Source: Lucifuga dentata (taxonomy: Eukaryota > Chordata > Actinopteri > Ophidiiformes > Bythitidae). Taken from it: a stretch of 64,000 nucleotides of DNA. Shown here in pieces: positions 36,849 through 49,156 of the stretch (position 1 is its first letter; the number at the start of each line of letters is the position of its first letter). The translations under genes were made by a program, and so were the position numbers. The notes below the pieces were generated by a model. It was not told the DNA's origin. It did not search any database and was given only the letters and a program-made list of their open reading frames with translations. Location of the stretch: positions 1-64,000 of the forward strand of contig VXCM01005557.1 of assembly GCA_014773175.1 (NCBI GenBank). The letters run 5' to 3'.

Positions 36849-38071
36849 CTTGTACATAGTTCATGTAGTGAACGTCTGTGTAATCCTGTGGTTGAAGCTA
36901 CATTTACAGACTCGATGGCCGCGGATCAACCTGCAGCCTGACACGAACGGGTCAAAACCCAATCCGTGTTAAAGTCTTACAACAGATAAAAAGACGAGAG
37001 ACGCTGGAAGCAAGCAGCTGGTCTATGAGTGTGTGTGTGGGTGTGTGTCCGACCCTCCCAAACACATGGCTGCAGGATGACATCATGAGGCATAAATACG
37101 ACCGTGGGGCTACAAAGAGGCCACGCTCCTGGCATTTCACCACGCTTAACTTTGAAGTGCATGAATTCTCTTCCCATGTCCGTCTCGGAGCTGATGTGAG
37201 GGTAAATGATGCTCGTGCGACACATCTCATTCTGCATGCCTAATGTCCTCTGCTTTGAAATTTGTGGAGGGGAACCCCCCTCACGGTAAGCGAGCACACT
37301 CGTGAAGAAAGTAGATAAACTGAAACTCGGTGAGTCAGAATCCCTCCCACGCAGGACAGCAATATGAAGATTCTACGTTTGAGGCTTTCAGGGTTTTTTT
37401 CCCTCCAGAATCTTATAGAATAATCTGAAACACAAATGAAACTAGATTTGACAAAAGGCGAGGTACAAAAATATTAAAGTAGCATAATACTGTAAGACTG
37501 TGAGGAGCCAAAGTCAAGCAAAATTGACACTATTATATATATTTTTTTCAACATTTATTTTCAAAGAATGAAAATGACAATATTTTGAAATAATTCTATC
37601 AAAAAAACCTGGAAAGGCTTTTTGTTTGATCAATTAATTCAGGGATTCAGTATTTTTTTCTTATTGGACCTTTTATGGTCAACTAAAAATTTTAAAATGA
37701 GTAAAAATTAGATGTTTCAGACTAACAGGACAATATTAACAAGAGCTAAAGAGCTTTTCTTTTTTACAGATTATAATATATTTTAGCCTAAATACTGGAG
37801 TAATTCTGCATTAAGAACTCCACTGATCTCTAAATTTCACGATTAAACAATGACATATTTTTTAAAGCGTTAGCTGCTACACATTTAGAAGTTTAAAAGT
37901 CTGAATGACTAAAACAGATTCTTGCTCTCAGCGAAACATTGATCATTCATATGAGGAAAAACAAAAATCCGTCATTACGCCCAAGGTGTGGTATTACAGG
38001 CTCGCCAAAGAGTAAATAAAGTCTTCTGCTTTCTTTTCCTTCACACCGATGACACATGCAGTGAACTAAGT

Positions 38072-38073
38072 GT

Positions 38074-38119
<46 letters not shown>
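38072..38119. repeat. (GT)n microsatellite
   Basis: About 23 GT units with one GAG interruption. Confidence 0.93.
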
Positions 38120-38120
<1 letters not shown>

Positions 38121-38644
38121 TGGTTTACAACCGAGGGTGTTGGAACAAAGAGAGATGAGTCAACAGGATATGATAGGAAGTTCAGACAGTAATGGATGAG
38201 GAGATACATTTCTGGGAACTCTTCCTTCACTGTCATCTTCATCTTTAAAAAAAAAAAAGTCCACAGACAGATAAGGAGGAAACATGAAACATTATGAGGC
38301 GTTTAAACTATTTGTCAAGTTTGCGTGCACGTTAATATTTCTTAGTTTTACTCTGACCTCAGTTCAAACACAGATCATAAACATAATTTCGGTATATTAC
38401 TTGGAGCGTAGTGTAAAGTAAACCACAGTCATGACACGCAGATGAAATGAATATTATTTGCGTTTCTTGGCTTTTGTTTGGACGTGTAAACTTAAAGCAC
38501 CTGAGATCAGGACGTGTACATGAACTCTTTGCTATGATTCATGTGCTGCAATAAAAGCAAAACTGCAAAGTAATATATAAACGTGTATGAATTTAATAGA
38601 ATTTCATTGTTGGCTGAATACAAATCATTTAATATGTGTACCAT

Positions 38645-38930
38645 ATTAAAACTTTGATGATTTGAAGACTGAGATGGTTTGGACATGTACAGAGGAGGGA
38701 TAGTGAACATATCGGTAGAAGGATGCTGAGGTTGGAACTGCCAGGCAGGAGGCCTAGAGGAAGACCAAAGAGGAGATTTATGGATGTAGTGAAAGAGGAC
38801 ATGAAGTTAGTTGGTGTGAGAGAAGAGGAGGCAGAGGATAGGGTTAGATGGAGGCAGATGATTCGCTGTGGTGACCCCTGAAGGGAAAGCCCAAAGGAAA
38901 AGAAGAAGAAGAAGATTAAAACTTTGATGA
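38645..38930 (+). mobile_element. 5'-truncated RTE-like LINE 3' end with 16-bp target duplication
   Basis: The 16-base sequence attaaaactttgatga flanks the insert at 38645-38660 and 38915-38930. The 254-base insert encodes on the plus strand the typical C-terminal tail of fish RTE-like reverse transcriptases: RWFGHVQRRDSEHIGRRMLR, then PGRRPRGRPKRRFMDVVKED, then RVRWRQMIRCGDP and a stop. A gaa-rich 3' tail follows. Only the last 80 or so codons are present, so the copy is non-functional, but the reading frame is intact and the duplication is perfect, which suggests a fairly young insertion. Confidence 0.85.
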
Positions 38931-39141
38931 TACTCAGCATTAAGACAATAATATATATATATATATATATAAAACACCTATTTATCACTTATCACTTATC
39001 ACCTGTGCAATACCACACGCATCCTCTATATATAATGTATATGGTATAGGTGTATATGGCTATGTATATATGTGTATATATTTGTTTTTTGTTTTTATTT
39101 ATATTTGTGTCTATATTTGACTCTAACACTTTTCCCTTTAC

Positions 39142-39565
39142 TTAAAGGACCATACCACCCATTGTGCATGTTTGAGCCTAATATATTCAATTTTCATGCA
39201 CGTTATGTTACTGACAATCAAAATTTTTCCATAAACGCAGGTCTTCTTTTGGGACTATATTCCCCGGTGGAGGCATACATTCACTCCACGCTTTTTATTG
39301 AGCTTAAACACTAAAATTACATAACTTCTAAAAAAACCTGAATACACGTCTTGTTGGTGATGATGGATTACCTATCCCAAGAACGTTTACAGTATCAACA
39401 AGTTGATTTTAATAGCAGAATGAACTGAAACCAATGGAGGTCTGGAAGGTAGGAAAAACATTTTTAGTTCACCGTTCCAGAAGTATGCTTTGGGAAATGA
39501 TTGTCAGTAACGTTACATGTATGAAACATGATTAAACATGCAAAATGAGTGGTATGGTCCTTTAA
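39142..39565 (+). mobile_element. TTAA-flanked MITE, copy 3, internally deleted
   Basis: Both TTAA ends and the right half match the full-length copies, but about 135 bases are missing just inside the left arm: the arm jumps from actgacaatc to aaaatttttccataaacg. Confidence 0.88.
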
Positions 39566-39779
39566 TTCTACGGGAAGCACAGAGATCTCGAAGCACACAA
39601 ATTTCACCGCCTACAATGTCGCCACTCGCTGTATTGTTGAAAAGTCTATTTTTTTCAAACGTCATCATAATAAATCGGAGGAAGCTTATTTTGACGAACA
39701 GATTTAGATTATGAGACTGTAAACTGATTTATTCAGGCATGTAAATAAACCAAAATATTAGACAAATGGAATAATATGC

Positions 39780-40385
39780 TCATGTTCATTCTCCTGTTCA
39801 GTGTGTGAAGGCAGCACGTCTTCTTCACATCATGTGAAACAGCATGTGGTTTTCCACACGTGATTCAGCTTCTGTTGTCATAGTTTTCTTCTTTATGGAT
39901 CAAATGATGCTATGACTAGGAAAGGATCCACATTCATCTTTCCTCCATGTTATTTAGTTTTACCACCATAGGAAACTTCCTGTTTTAAATGTTTTTTCTC
40001 CTGCCCCCAGACATTTCTACGATGAAAAAAAAAAAAAAAAANAAAAAAAAAAAAAAAATGAGGGGGTCACTATTTCAAGTTTTCAAACTTACAAATTTGC
40101 GAGTATAAAAACTCACAAATTTGTGAGTTTTTAAACTGGCAAATTTGCAAGGTTTTTTTTGCGAGTACATGACCTTATTAAATTATATTTTTCCCATCGG
40201 ATTTAGCAATAAAGAAATAAATGTGCTTTTAGCGCAAAATCATCTAATTATCATAAGCATATAAACTTTTAAAACTGGCAAATTTGCCAGTTTTAAAACT
40301 CGAAATAATGCCCCCTCATGTTTTCCCCCTGTCTTATATGGCCCTAATATGCTGTTGTACTGATTCTGACCAATGAGCAGTGGGC
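39780..40385. repeat. Inverted paralogue of 34163-34470, split by a small TIR element
   Basis: 39790-39985 matches 34245-34470 in reverse complement. The match resumes near 40362 (ctgaccaatgagcag), on the other side of the 40058-40320 element. Confidence 0.6.
40058..40320. mobile_element. Small TIR element (ATGAGGGGG ends), 263 bp
   Basis: The left end atgagggggtcactatttc and the right end, whose reverse complement is atgagggggcattatttc, form inverted repeats of about 45 bases. Several aaaactggcaaatttgcca-type palindromic motifs lie inside. A poly-A stretch with a single N (40042) abuts the left end. It interrupts a dispersed repeat related to 34163-34470. Confidence 0.6.
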
Positions 40386-40583
40386 ATTCCTGTGAGATTT
40401 TTGCAGCTAGATTATGGATCGATTGAATTTTTTTCCTGTGTGGAATCGAACCAAATCACAGGAAATAAAACACGCCAACAACTTCCGCCCAGATTCAGAC
40501 CGAAGCAAACAAACCACCTGACCTGATGTTCTCCTTGACATAGATAAATGAACTAAAAATCACACTGCTGCCAGTCAGCGCGT

Positions 40584-40587
<4 letters not shown>

Positions 40588-40637
<50 letters not shown>
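40588..40637. repeat. (CA)n microsatellite
   Basis: About 25 CA units. Confidence 0.95.
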
Positions 40638-40639
<2 letters not shown>

Positions 40640-40980
40640 ATAACTCACGATGAGAAGCCGTGCTGCTCCGTGCTCAGGAATGCTGCTGTGGTGTTTGTGT
40701 TTTCAGAAAGGCTGCTGGAGCTGGCACACCATTGTGAGGCCTAATGCCGGGCTAAAATAACCTATTGTGAACTGTCATGGTGATGTTTACACAGCACCCA
40801 CTCTTCCATTTCAGAGCCCTCCTCCTCCTCCTCCTCTGGAATTTATCTCCTTTTGATCTCCTATTCAAAGGTACTGGAGGCTTGATAGACAAGAGCAGAC
40901 GACTGTGATAAACTAGAAGAGAAACGAGTCAAACGGCCTGCTGTCTGGATACTTTAACAGCACAAATCAAATGACAGATT

Positions 40981-41842
40981 ACGTATATACCCGAGTATAA
41001 GCCGAGCTTTTTTTAAACCAAATATCACAAAGCTAATCAGCGGTCGGCTTATACATGAGAAATTCAAATTTGATCCCAGAGAAGGAAATTTCCAGGAGTG
41101 GAAATGCTACCATTACCACTACCCATGAAAATAGTTTAAATCAGACCTTAGAATGAGATATTTCCTGACTAAACATCTTATCCAGCACATTTAGCGGCAG
41201 CCGGTAAGCTCTGCTGTGATTGGTCAGTTACGGTAATCAGCTGCTGAAATAAATATCATGTTTACCGGTACATGTATTATTTTCAGAAAATCACAGGAAT
41301 ACTATGACAATACCCAGAAAAACAGGGAATTTGCTAAACTAATAAATTGATGGAACAACATCAGGGGGCCGGCTGAGGGAATTCCAAAACTCCATATGGA
41401 GGAATGTCCAGCACATAGACAGGCCCACATCGACTCAGGTACAGGATAATTACTGAAAACATGTAACGGGTGAGATTCTTAACAAAAAAACAAAAACAAA
41501 AAAACAACTCACCATAATTACAGCTAAACAAGCTCCGTGATAATTATAGCTCATTTGTAAAGCTTTCCTTACCTTCATCAATGCGATTCAGACAAGGAAG
41601 AGGAGTCCGGAAAACTTAATGTTAGCTAATGTCACTTACGGTAATCAGCTGTTTACCAGTATCGGTATGTGGGATATTTTCAGAAAATCACAGGAATACT
41701 ATGACAATTCTCAGAAAAAAAACGGGTAATTTGCTGAACAAATGGAACAACAGCAGGGGGTCGGCTTATATGCAGGTTTCTTTAAAAATCTAAATTTGCA
41801 GGTCATAATCGGGAGTCGGCTTATAGTCACGTATTTACGGTA
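40981..41842. mobile_element. DNA-transposon-like repeat with tataagccga ends
   Basis: Begins acgtatatacccgagtataa and ends cggcttatagtcacgta, imperfect inverted repeats. The motif cggcttata occurs several times inside, and a segment (tcagaaaatcacaggaatac) is repeated near 41283 and 41679. No coding capacity seen. Confidence 0.55.
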
Positions 41843-42179
41843 GGTGAAAATGATCAAATATGAAAAAAAAAAAAAAAANTAAAAAAAAAAAAAAAAGCCA
41901 GATGGCGACACCAGGTGAACAGAGAGCAACCTGAGAAAAGCTTATATGTATAAAGAGCTTGTCTAAGTAATAAAAAAAAGGAAAAAGAAAAGAACAAAGC
42001 AGGCCTTTAGCAGGCTTTATGATATGCTTTGTGCGGAACATCTCCGGAATGTGCAGATTGGATTTGTGTATGTTATTTCATCTTCTGTGTAAGCACACGA
42101 GACTACAGAGGCCCCATTATAATCTCCAACAGGCTGTTTAGAAGCCACGACTGTTACCGTGTGAGCCGGGATAAAGAAC

Positions 42180-42206
42180 AACACACACACACACACACAC
42201 ACACAC
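42180..42206. repeat. (CA)n microsatellite
   Basis: About 13 CA units. Confidence 0.92.
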
Positions 42207-43599
42207 CAAAGACAGAACCCTCCAGGTGCTTTTGATTAGAAAACACCCTCCAGCACCTGACAAGGTCTTATCAGCAACAAAGACGGTGCAATTTGGTATC
42301 CTTGTCATTTGCAATCCTCTTTTATTTTCCACATTTCAAATATGTTCAAAGTTCACACCCTCTTCTCTGCATTAACACAACTGCCTCAATAAACAACAGC
42401 TGTCTTATCTGCATCTACTTTCACACCGTATTAGTGAGTAGAGGCAGGAGCGCCTCTTATGTCCCTGGGCTATCAAGCTGAGATAAGGGAACTGCTAAGT
42501 ACTGGATGTCTTTATGTGCAGTCTGCACGTGGATTATTTACAGGCTTTGGGGTTTCCTGCTGCTAAAGCCAGCTCTGGGTGTCTTACAAATCCCAGCTCA
42601 GAGCGTTGCCACACAGTCAACCCTGCTCTCTGCCGAATCCCTTGGTGCACCTTTTCCCACTACGAGGGGAAACTCGACATGCAGCGTTTCTGATCTTTCT
42701 CTGTTTTCTGTCTCGGTAACACAACTTTTGCTGACCCAGAATAACCGTCAAAAAAAAACAAACAAACAAACAAAAAAAAAAAAAANAAAAAAAAAAAAAA
42801 ACACAGCATCAAATCCACAGAGGAGGGATCCAAACGGATCATTCCAAATGCCTCGAGTGTGACAGAAAAGACTTTTCTAAATGACAAATAGAAAAGGAAT
42901 GTGATGAAAGGTTGGGAGAAATAGAAGGATGTGGGTAAACGTGGAGGGGAATATGTCAGAGAGTCGCTTGGGGTGTTAGACGTTGAGAAATGATGGCGGC
43001 CGGCGTTGTTTGTTCAGGTCCATCATCAGAGAGACCTGGAAAGTTCTGCAAACGTCCGGCTCCTCCTGCCACAGCCGGGGCAGACCTTGAACGTGGAATG
43101 GTTTCAAGCAGATTGCTCCTAATTGCTAGAAGATGTGCAAGCAGGTGTAACCAGATCCCTGCGGCCGCTCGGAGAAAAAAAAATTAAGAGATGTGCATCT
43201 GTTTGTGTGTTCACTGCTTGTGCACGTGAGTGTGCCTGACAGCGTATTTACTCAGCAGCCATGGTTCACCAGGTTTTATTAAGCAGGACAGTGTGGTGCA
43301 GAGACAGCTAGCAACAACACGGCTAATAGGTTAGCTCTTAATATAGTCCCGCTCAGATGGCGTCGAGCCCCCCGGCTTCACGCCGCCGCCTCTGCGGGCT
43401 TCGACACCAGCGGCCTAAATGTCAAGGTTATCTGCACAACTTTCTGACTGATCACACGTCGCAGCTACCTGACATTTATCACTTCTGCTGTTTCCTTTTT
43501 ACAAAGATGAGGCCCTGCGCTGCTCAGAGGTCGCTCAGCAAAGTCAAGAGTCCAGATTTGTTCTCACACACTCCTTCACACACATTTCTAGAAGAACAC

Positions 43600-44860
43600 A
43601 CAGGAAGTTAATGCAAGAAGGACGTGTTCATTTCAAAAATGTTACCGGCATCTTTTTTTTTTTTTTTTTTTTNTTTTTTTTTTTTTTTTTTGAAAGAGGC
43701 AATACTACGGTATTTCCTTATTTACATGTCAGGGAAATGATTCATAAAACACACCGTCGTGCAAAAATTAAAGGACCATACCACCCATTTTGCATGTTTG
43801 AGCCTAATATATTCAGTTTTCATACATGTTACGTTACTGACAAGAATTTTCCAAAGGATAAAACCGTATTTCAGCTTTCCTGATATTTTGCTAAATCTCT
43901 TAATCTTTCAAAATCAAATATTCAAGTGATACACCCACCTTAAAAATCCATGTTTCTCCTGCTAATAGTTACACAGCCTTATGAAGTCACGGTCCTTTAA
44001 ATTTTTCCATAAACGCAGGTCTTCTTTTGGGACTATATTCCCCGGTGGAGGCATACATTCACTCCACGCTTTTTATTGAGCTTAAACACTAAAATTACAT
44101 AACTTCTAAAAAAACCTGAATACACGTCTTGTTGGTGATGATGGATTACCTATCCCAAGAACGTTTACAGTATCAACAAGTTGATTTTAATAGCAGAATG
44201 AACTGAAACCAATGGAGGTCTGGAAGGTAGGAAAAACATTTTTAATTCACCGTTCCAGTAGTATGCTTTGGAAATGATTGTCAGTAACGTCACTTGTATG
44301 AAAACTCAATATATTAGGCTCAAACATGAAAAATGGGTGGTATGGTCCTTTAAGACATGTTTGAGTCTGGTGTCAAATTTCAGATGTATGAAATCTGGTT
44401 GACATTTAAACTGTATTTGTCTGTATTTACATGTCAGCGATCGGTAAACTTGACAGAAAAGCTTGCACCCGTTTATATAAATGCGAGTTTTGATCCGATC
44501 TTGACTCAACACACCAACTTCCTGTGTTGGATTCTAGGCTCATGCTAGTGTCAGTCTCTAAAATGCAGATCTCTAAAGCGAAGAACACAGCTTTTAAAAA
44601 GTCAATTTCACTTTGACACCAGAGGACGCGTGGATTTTAAATATGATAACATGCTGATCTTCATTGCTTTTTATCCGTGGCGCCACGGTAACGGGACGAT
44701 GCTCTGATTAACGTAAGAGAAGCTTTATGAATTAGCTTCAATTAGCATGCCGCTTATTTAGCATGTATATTTCCTGTCATTTTTTTTATGAATTCCCACA
44801 TGGTGTTTTCAGGAGAGTTGGTTATGCAAATGTACACATTTGTAATTTACGAGGAATACT
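43600..44860. repeat. Dispersed repeat occupied by MITE copy 4
   Basis: Flanks of MITE copy 4 match 59160-59850: gattcataaaacacac and gcaaaaattaa on one side; ggtgtcaaatttcag, gcgagttttgatccgatct and gccgcttatttag on the other. It also contains a poly-T with a single N at 43673. Confidence 0.65.
43768..44353 (+). mobile_element. TTAA-flanked MITE, copy 4, with a matching empty site in the window
   Basis: 586 bases with intact ends. It splits a dispersed repeat whose unoccupied relative lies near 59240. There gcaaaaattaagacgtg is continuous with a single TTAA, whereas here the TTAA is present on both sides of the insert. Confidence 0.92.
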
Positions 44861-45376
44861 TGTCGTTGTAATTGAAGTGAAGGTATTTTTTGGTGGGGGT
44901 GGATTTTTGGACATGTAAGGCTATAAACAGTGAGGATCATGTCTATTTATATTAATTGGATTTTTTTTTCTTTTTTTCCTCGGTAATGTCAACGTTTATC
45001 TGCAATGCAAAGCAGGGAACGTCTGGTTCCCTAGCAAGTATATAATTAATGCCATTTCCAAAAAGCCACTCCACATGGAAAACAGGCCGGATACTCAAAC
45101 CTTGCACATTACAGGGTCCTTGCAACAACACTCTCCAGTCTGTGTTTAGATTTCCAAACTAATTCATGTAGAATACATAAATAAATCAATGCTTTATCCC
45201 CACTTCAAACCATTAGATTCCCTTCCTTTGCTGCACTCTTCAACTAATCTATTAATATTTATGAAAACACTAAACATTTCAAATATCCATGTTTAAACAA
45301 TAACGCAGTGTGTGCACTTACATAAGACAAAAGCTGACTTCAATAAAAACCCCATTTTGTTTGTCGACCACGCCAC

Positions 45377-45904
45377 NNNNNNNNNNNNNNNNNNNNNNNN
45401 NNNNNNNNNNNNNNNNNNNNNNNNNNNNNNNNNNNNNNNNNNNNNNNNNNNNNNNNNNNNNNNNNNNNNNNNNNNNNNNNNNNNNNNNNNNNNNNNNNNN
45501 NNNNNNNNNNNNNNNNNNNNNNNNNNNNNNNNNNNNNNNNNNNNNNNNNNNNNNNNNNNNNNNNNNNNNNNNNNNNNNNNNNNNNNNNNNNNNNNNNNNN
45601 NNNNNNNNNNNNNNNNNNNNNNNNNNNNNNNNNNNNNNNNNNNNNNNNNNNNNNNNNNNNNNNNNNNNNNNNNNNNNNNNNNNNNNNNNNNNNNNNNNNN
45701 NNNNNNNNNNNNNNNNNNNNNNNNNNNNNNNNNNNNNNNNNNNNNNNNNNNNNNNNNNNNNNNNNNNNNNNNNNNNNNNNNNNNNNNNNNNNNNNNNNNN
45801 NNNNNNNNNNNNNNNNNNNNNNNNNNNNNNNNNNNNNNNNNNNNNNNNNNNNNNNNNNNNNNNNNNNNNNNNNNNNNNNNNNNNNNNNNNNNNNNNNNNN
45901 NNNN
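45377..45904. other. Assembly gap of 528 N
   Basis: Continuous N run. It ends directly at a (CA)n tract (45905-45929), which probably stopped the assembly. Open frames reported across this region consist of N and have no meaning. Confidence 0.99.
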
Positions 45905-46539
45905 CACACACACACACACACACACACACCCGAGAGGTCAGCTCAGCTATGCAGGCCTGACAGCTTCCGTTTGCTGTGTGCTCGGCGTTTGTTTGGATTC
46001 CCCGGCCCTGCTTAGCCAGCAGCTTAACAACAGATGGCTAAAGAAGGCCTCTATTCAGAGCGGCCCGCTTCAAAAAAACACACATGAAGGAAAAGTACAC
46101 AAGTCGCAGACAAAAAACGCACACACATGCAAATTACATGGATTGTCAGAGTTGCACATGCAGCAAATGGAAGATCAGGTAAATAAGGGTTTGTTTGCTG
46201 CAAACATTTATTATGTTGCCCACAAAGATGCATGCAAAGACACAGTGACAGGACGCATGAAAAACACGCAAGAGCGTCTGATTACGGCAAACAGCTTCCT
46301 GACATGATTCAATAACCGAGCAGATCTCAGCGAAAGCATTTCCGTCCCTGCTACTCACCGGTTATTAAAGGAATCCTGTGTTTATTACAGCTTTAGTGTG
46401 GTGTAAACTCATAAACACCCTCCCAGAGTACAAGACGAGCTGTCAACTAAATACTGTTTCTCTCACAAGTCGCTCTTCCACCTCAATTACGCCTTTCAAC
46501 TTCACAGGCTGGGTATGATAAAGTGGCAGTAAAAATCAT

Positions 46540-46740
46540 TCACATTAATACACCATTGTGCATCTGCTGCTAAAGGTAATTAAAGAAGTAAATGACTCAT
46601 AAGAATAGACATATTAGCCGCAAAATGAAAGGCAACCGGGCTGCCTCATGAAAATATGTACCATTAAGATACTGCATTTTCATATTGGGGTAATCAGCTC
46701 CACTAGCCTGATGCTGATTTAATCCACTCCAGTGGAAAGT
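46540..46740. other. Conserved non-coding element candidate
   Basis: Unique, repeat-free stretch with aaggtaattaaagaag, catgaaaatatgtaccatta and ctgatgctgatttaatcc, similar in texture to developmental enhancers near forkhead genes. Judged from composition only. Confidence 0.25.
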
Positions 46741-46783
46741 CTATCAGCGCACAGCCGCGTGTCGCTGTGTCGCTCTTACACCT

Positions 46784-46906
46784 CCCCGCATCAGGCGCTC
46801 AGCCTCAGCCCTGCCGGTGAACGACTCCGCCAGAGGAGGGAGGTNCCCCGCATCAGGCGCTCAGCCTCAGCCCTGCCGGTGAACGACTCCGCCAGAGGAG
46901 GGAGGT
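46784..46906. repeat. 61-base duplication around a single N at 46845 (assembly join)
   Basis: 46784-46844 and 46846-46906 are identical GC-rich copies. Confidence 0.92.
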
Positions 46907-47068
46907 CATGTCGAGGCAAAGCAGCAGGAGGAGTCAATGCCTACACTATAAAAAGTCCCTCCGTTTGTTAGTCCATACTACATAAATTTAAAATGTATGA
47001 TTCACTCAAAAAATACAGTAATTTTCCTTTTCAGCTGGATTTATTTTAGTCACATCAAAGTAAAAACC

Positions 47069-47888
47069 GCACTCTAAAAAACCTTTCTTTGGTTTAACTT
47101 AAAAAAATGAGCAACATTTTCCAATCATTTTTCAAAGTTGGGTATTTTTGAGTAGGACAAACTCAATATTTGTAAAATTAAGGACAGCGTATGTGGAAAC
47201 AGCCAAGAAACTGAGTTGAGCCAACTTGATAGTCGTCAACATGTGACCTACATTAAACTTGATTAAAATTTAAGGAAGAAACACACAAAATTCAGTTCCA
47301 TGAATTCATACGTTTTTTTAACTTTTGACAAACTCTTGTTTTGTGTGTTTGAGTTTGACTCAAAAAGAATGAGATCAAAAATCAAAAATCATGCAGAGAA
47401 AGTTTACATTGATGTGTTTAACATGGATTGTCTGCTGGCATGTTTATATTTGTGGAGTAATATACCGGAAATATGTAGCACGTCTGTACTTCCTGTAACG
47501 AAGCTTAACGGTTAGAGAAGCTCGTGACCGAAGGGTTGCCGGTTCAATTCTTGGGCTGGAAGGAGTTTGACTCAAACACACAAAACAAGAGATTGTCAAA
47601 ATTTAAAAAAAAAAAAAAAAAATTGTATGAGTTCATGTAACTCAGTTTCGTAATGTTTCTTTCATAAATTTTAATCCAGTTTAATGTAGGTCACGTTGAC
47701 GACTATCAAGTATGCTCAACTTAATTTCTTGGCTGTTTCCACATAGGCTGTACTTAATTTTACGTCTTAAAGTCAAATATATATTATTGAGTTTGTCCTA
47801 CTAAACAAAATACCAATAGTTCACCCAACTTTAAAAAATGATTGTAAAATGTTGACTCATTTTTTTGAAGTAGGATTTTTTACAGTGC
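47069..47888. mobile_element. Large foldback element, 820 bp, with tRNA-like loop segment
   Basis: Left arm about 47069-47365 and right arm about 47565-47888 are imperfect reverse complements. Paired landmarks are gtggaaacagccaagaaa with tttcttggctgtttccac, and cttgttttgtgtgtttgag with its complement. Ends are gcactctaaaaaacc and ggattttttacagtgc. The loop of about 200 bases carries a tRNA-related segment (see 47500-47560). Confidence 0.75.
47500..47562 (+). repeat. tRNA-derived (SINE-head-like) segment
   Basis: The stretch agcttaacggttagagaag followed after about 20 bases by ggttcaattc resembles A-box and B-box pol III promoter elements of tRNA-derived fish SINEs. The spacing is right for a tRNA. 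No cloverleaf was verified, so it is not called a tRNA gene. Confidence 0.5.
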
Positions 47889-48596
47889 AGGTGTCGTTTA
47901 GATGGCAGACAGATGGAGAGAAAGAAGCATGAGAATGAGAGAGCGGGATAAAATAAGAGCTAAAGAGAATTCTAAAAAGGAAGGGCAGGAATCACAAAAG
48001 ATCTGGGAACAATGCGGCAGCCAGATCTCAGCAGCTCCATAGCTTTTTTGTTCTGAGCGTATGATGCCTCAGGATGCCCACCGCTGAATACGGCTATGAT
48101 TTTACTCAAGTTGATAAAGTGCAAGGAAAACAGCAGAGGCATGCCAACTGTGCTACGTACTTAGATGAACGGCTAGAAAACACCCGCTCCTCCTGATTGC
48201 ATCTTTGTTGGAGGAGTTGCATCACTTTTGGAGCTGGGAGTGTTGTGCTTGGGAAAATGGGCGCTTCCAAAAACCCAGCGTGAGACCCAGAATACTGTGA
48301 GCATTTTATCATGCGTGCATGATATTGTTTAGAATGGGAAGATCTATCTGCCTTGGTCTCATAGACGGAGGACTCAACTTTATCGATACACCGGAGACTT
48401 CTGGATACGACCAGTAAAACCCCCTAAATCTTCCAATTTAGTTGTGGTGAATATAGATGAATGTGGTCAATGCACAACTACGGAATAGTGCAGAAGTCTG
48501 ATCAGACGGTCGCCACAAGGAGACGCGCAGCAGTTGGTGCTGGAATGATGCTTCTGTCAGCTGGCCACTCTTTGGCCTCCCTGCCAGGATTGTTGT

Positions 48597-49156
48597 TTAA
48601 AGGACCATTCCATCCATTTTGCGTGTGTGAGCCTAATATATTCAATTCATACATGTAACATTACTGACAATCATTTCCAAAGCATACTACTGGAACGGTG
48701 AATTAAAAATGTTTTTCCTACCTTCCAGACCTCCATTGGTTTCAGTTCATTCTGCTATTAAAATCAACTTGTTGATACTGTAAACGTTCTTGGGATAGGT
48801 AATCCATCATCACCAACAAGACGTGTATTCGGTTTTTTTAGAAGTTATGTAATTTTAGTGTTTAAGCTCAATAAAAAGCGTGGAGTGAATGTATGCCTCC
48901 ACCGGGGAATATAGTCCCAAAAGAAGACCTGAGTTTATGGAAAAATTTAAAGGACCGTGACTTCATAAGGCTGTGTAACTATTAGCAGGAGAAACATGGA
49001 TTTTTAAGGTGGGTGTATCACTGAATATTTGATTTTGAAAGATTAAGAGATTCAGCAAAATATCAGGAAAGCTGAAATATGGTTTTATCCTTTGGGAAAT
49101 GATTGTCAGTAATGTAACAGGTAAAAACATGCAAAATGGGTGGTATGGTCCTTTAA
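48597..49156 (-). mobile_element. TTAA-flanked MITE, copy 5
   Basis: 560 bases, inverted relative to copy 1. Ends are TTAAAGGACC and GGTCCTTTAA; a few small deletions lie in the right arm. Confidence 0.9.

Noticed and set aside
45293..46307. Open frames of 195-331 codons across 45293-46307
   Set aside because: They are mostly the 528-base N gap; the only real residues are CA-repeat translations.
47500..47562. A functional tRNA gene
   Set aside because: Only A-box-like and B-box-like similarity; no verified acceptor stem or anticodon arm, and it lies in a transposon loop.
48106..48312. Minus-strand frame with KVMQLLQQRCNQEE, considered as an upstream Gln-rich foxp1 exon
   Set aside because: The residues do not match the FOXP1 N-terminus, and the phase and splice sites do not fit exon A.
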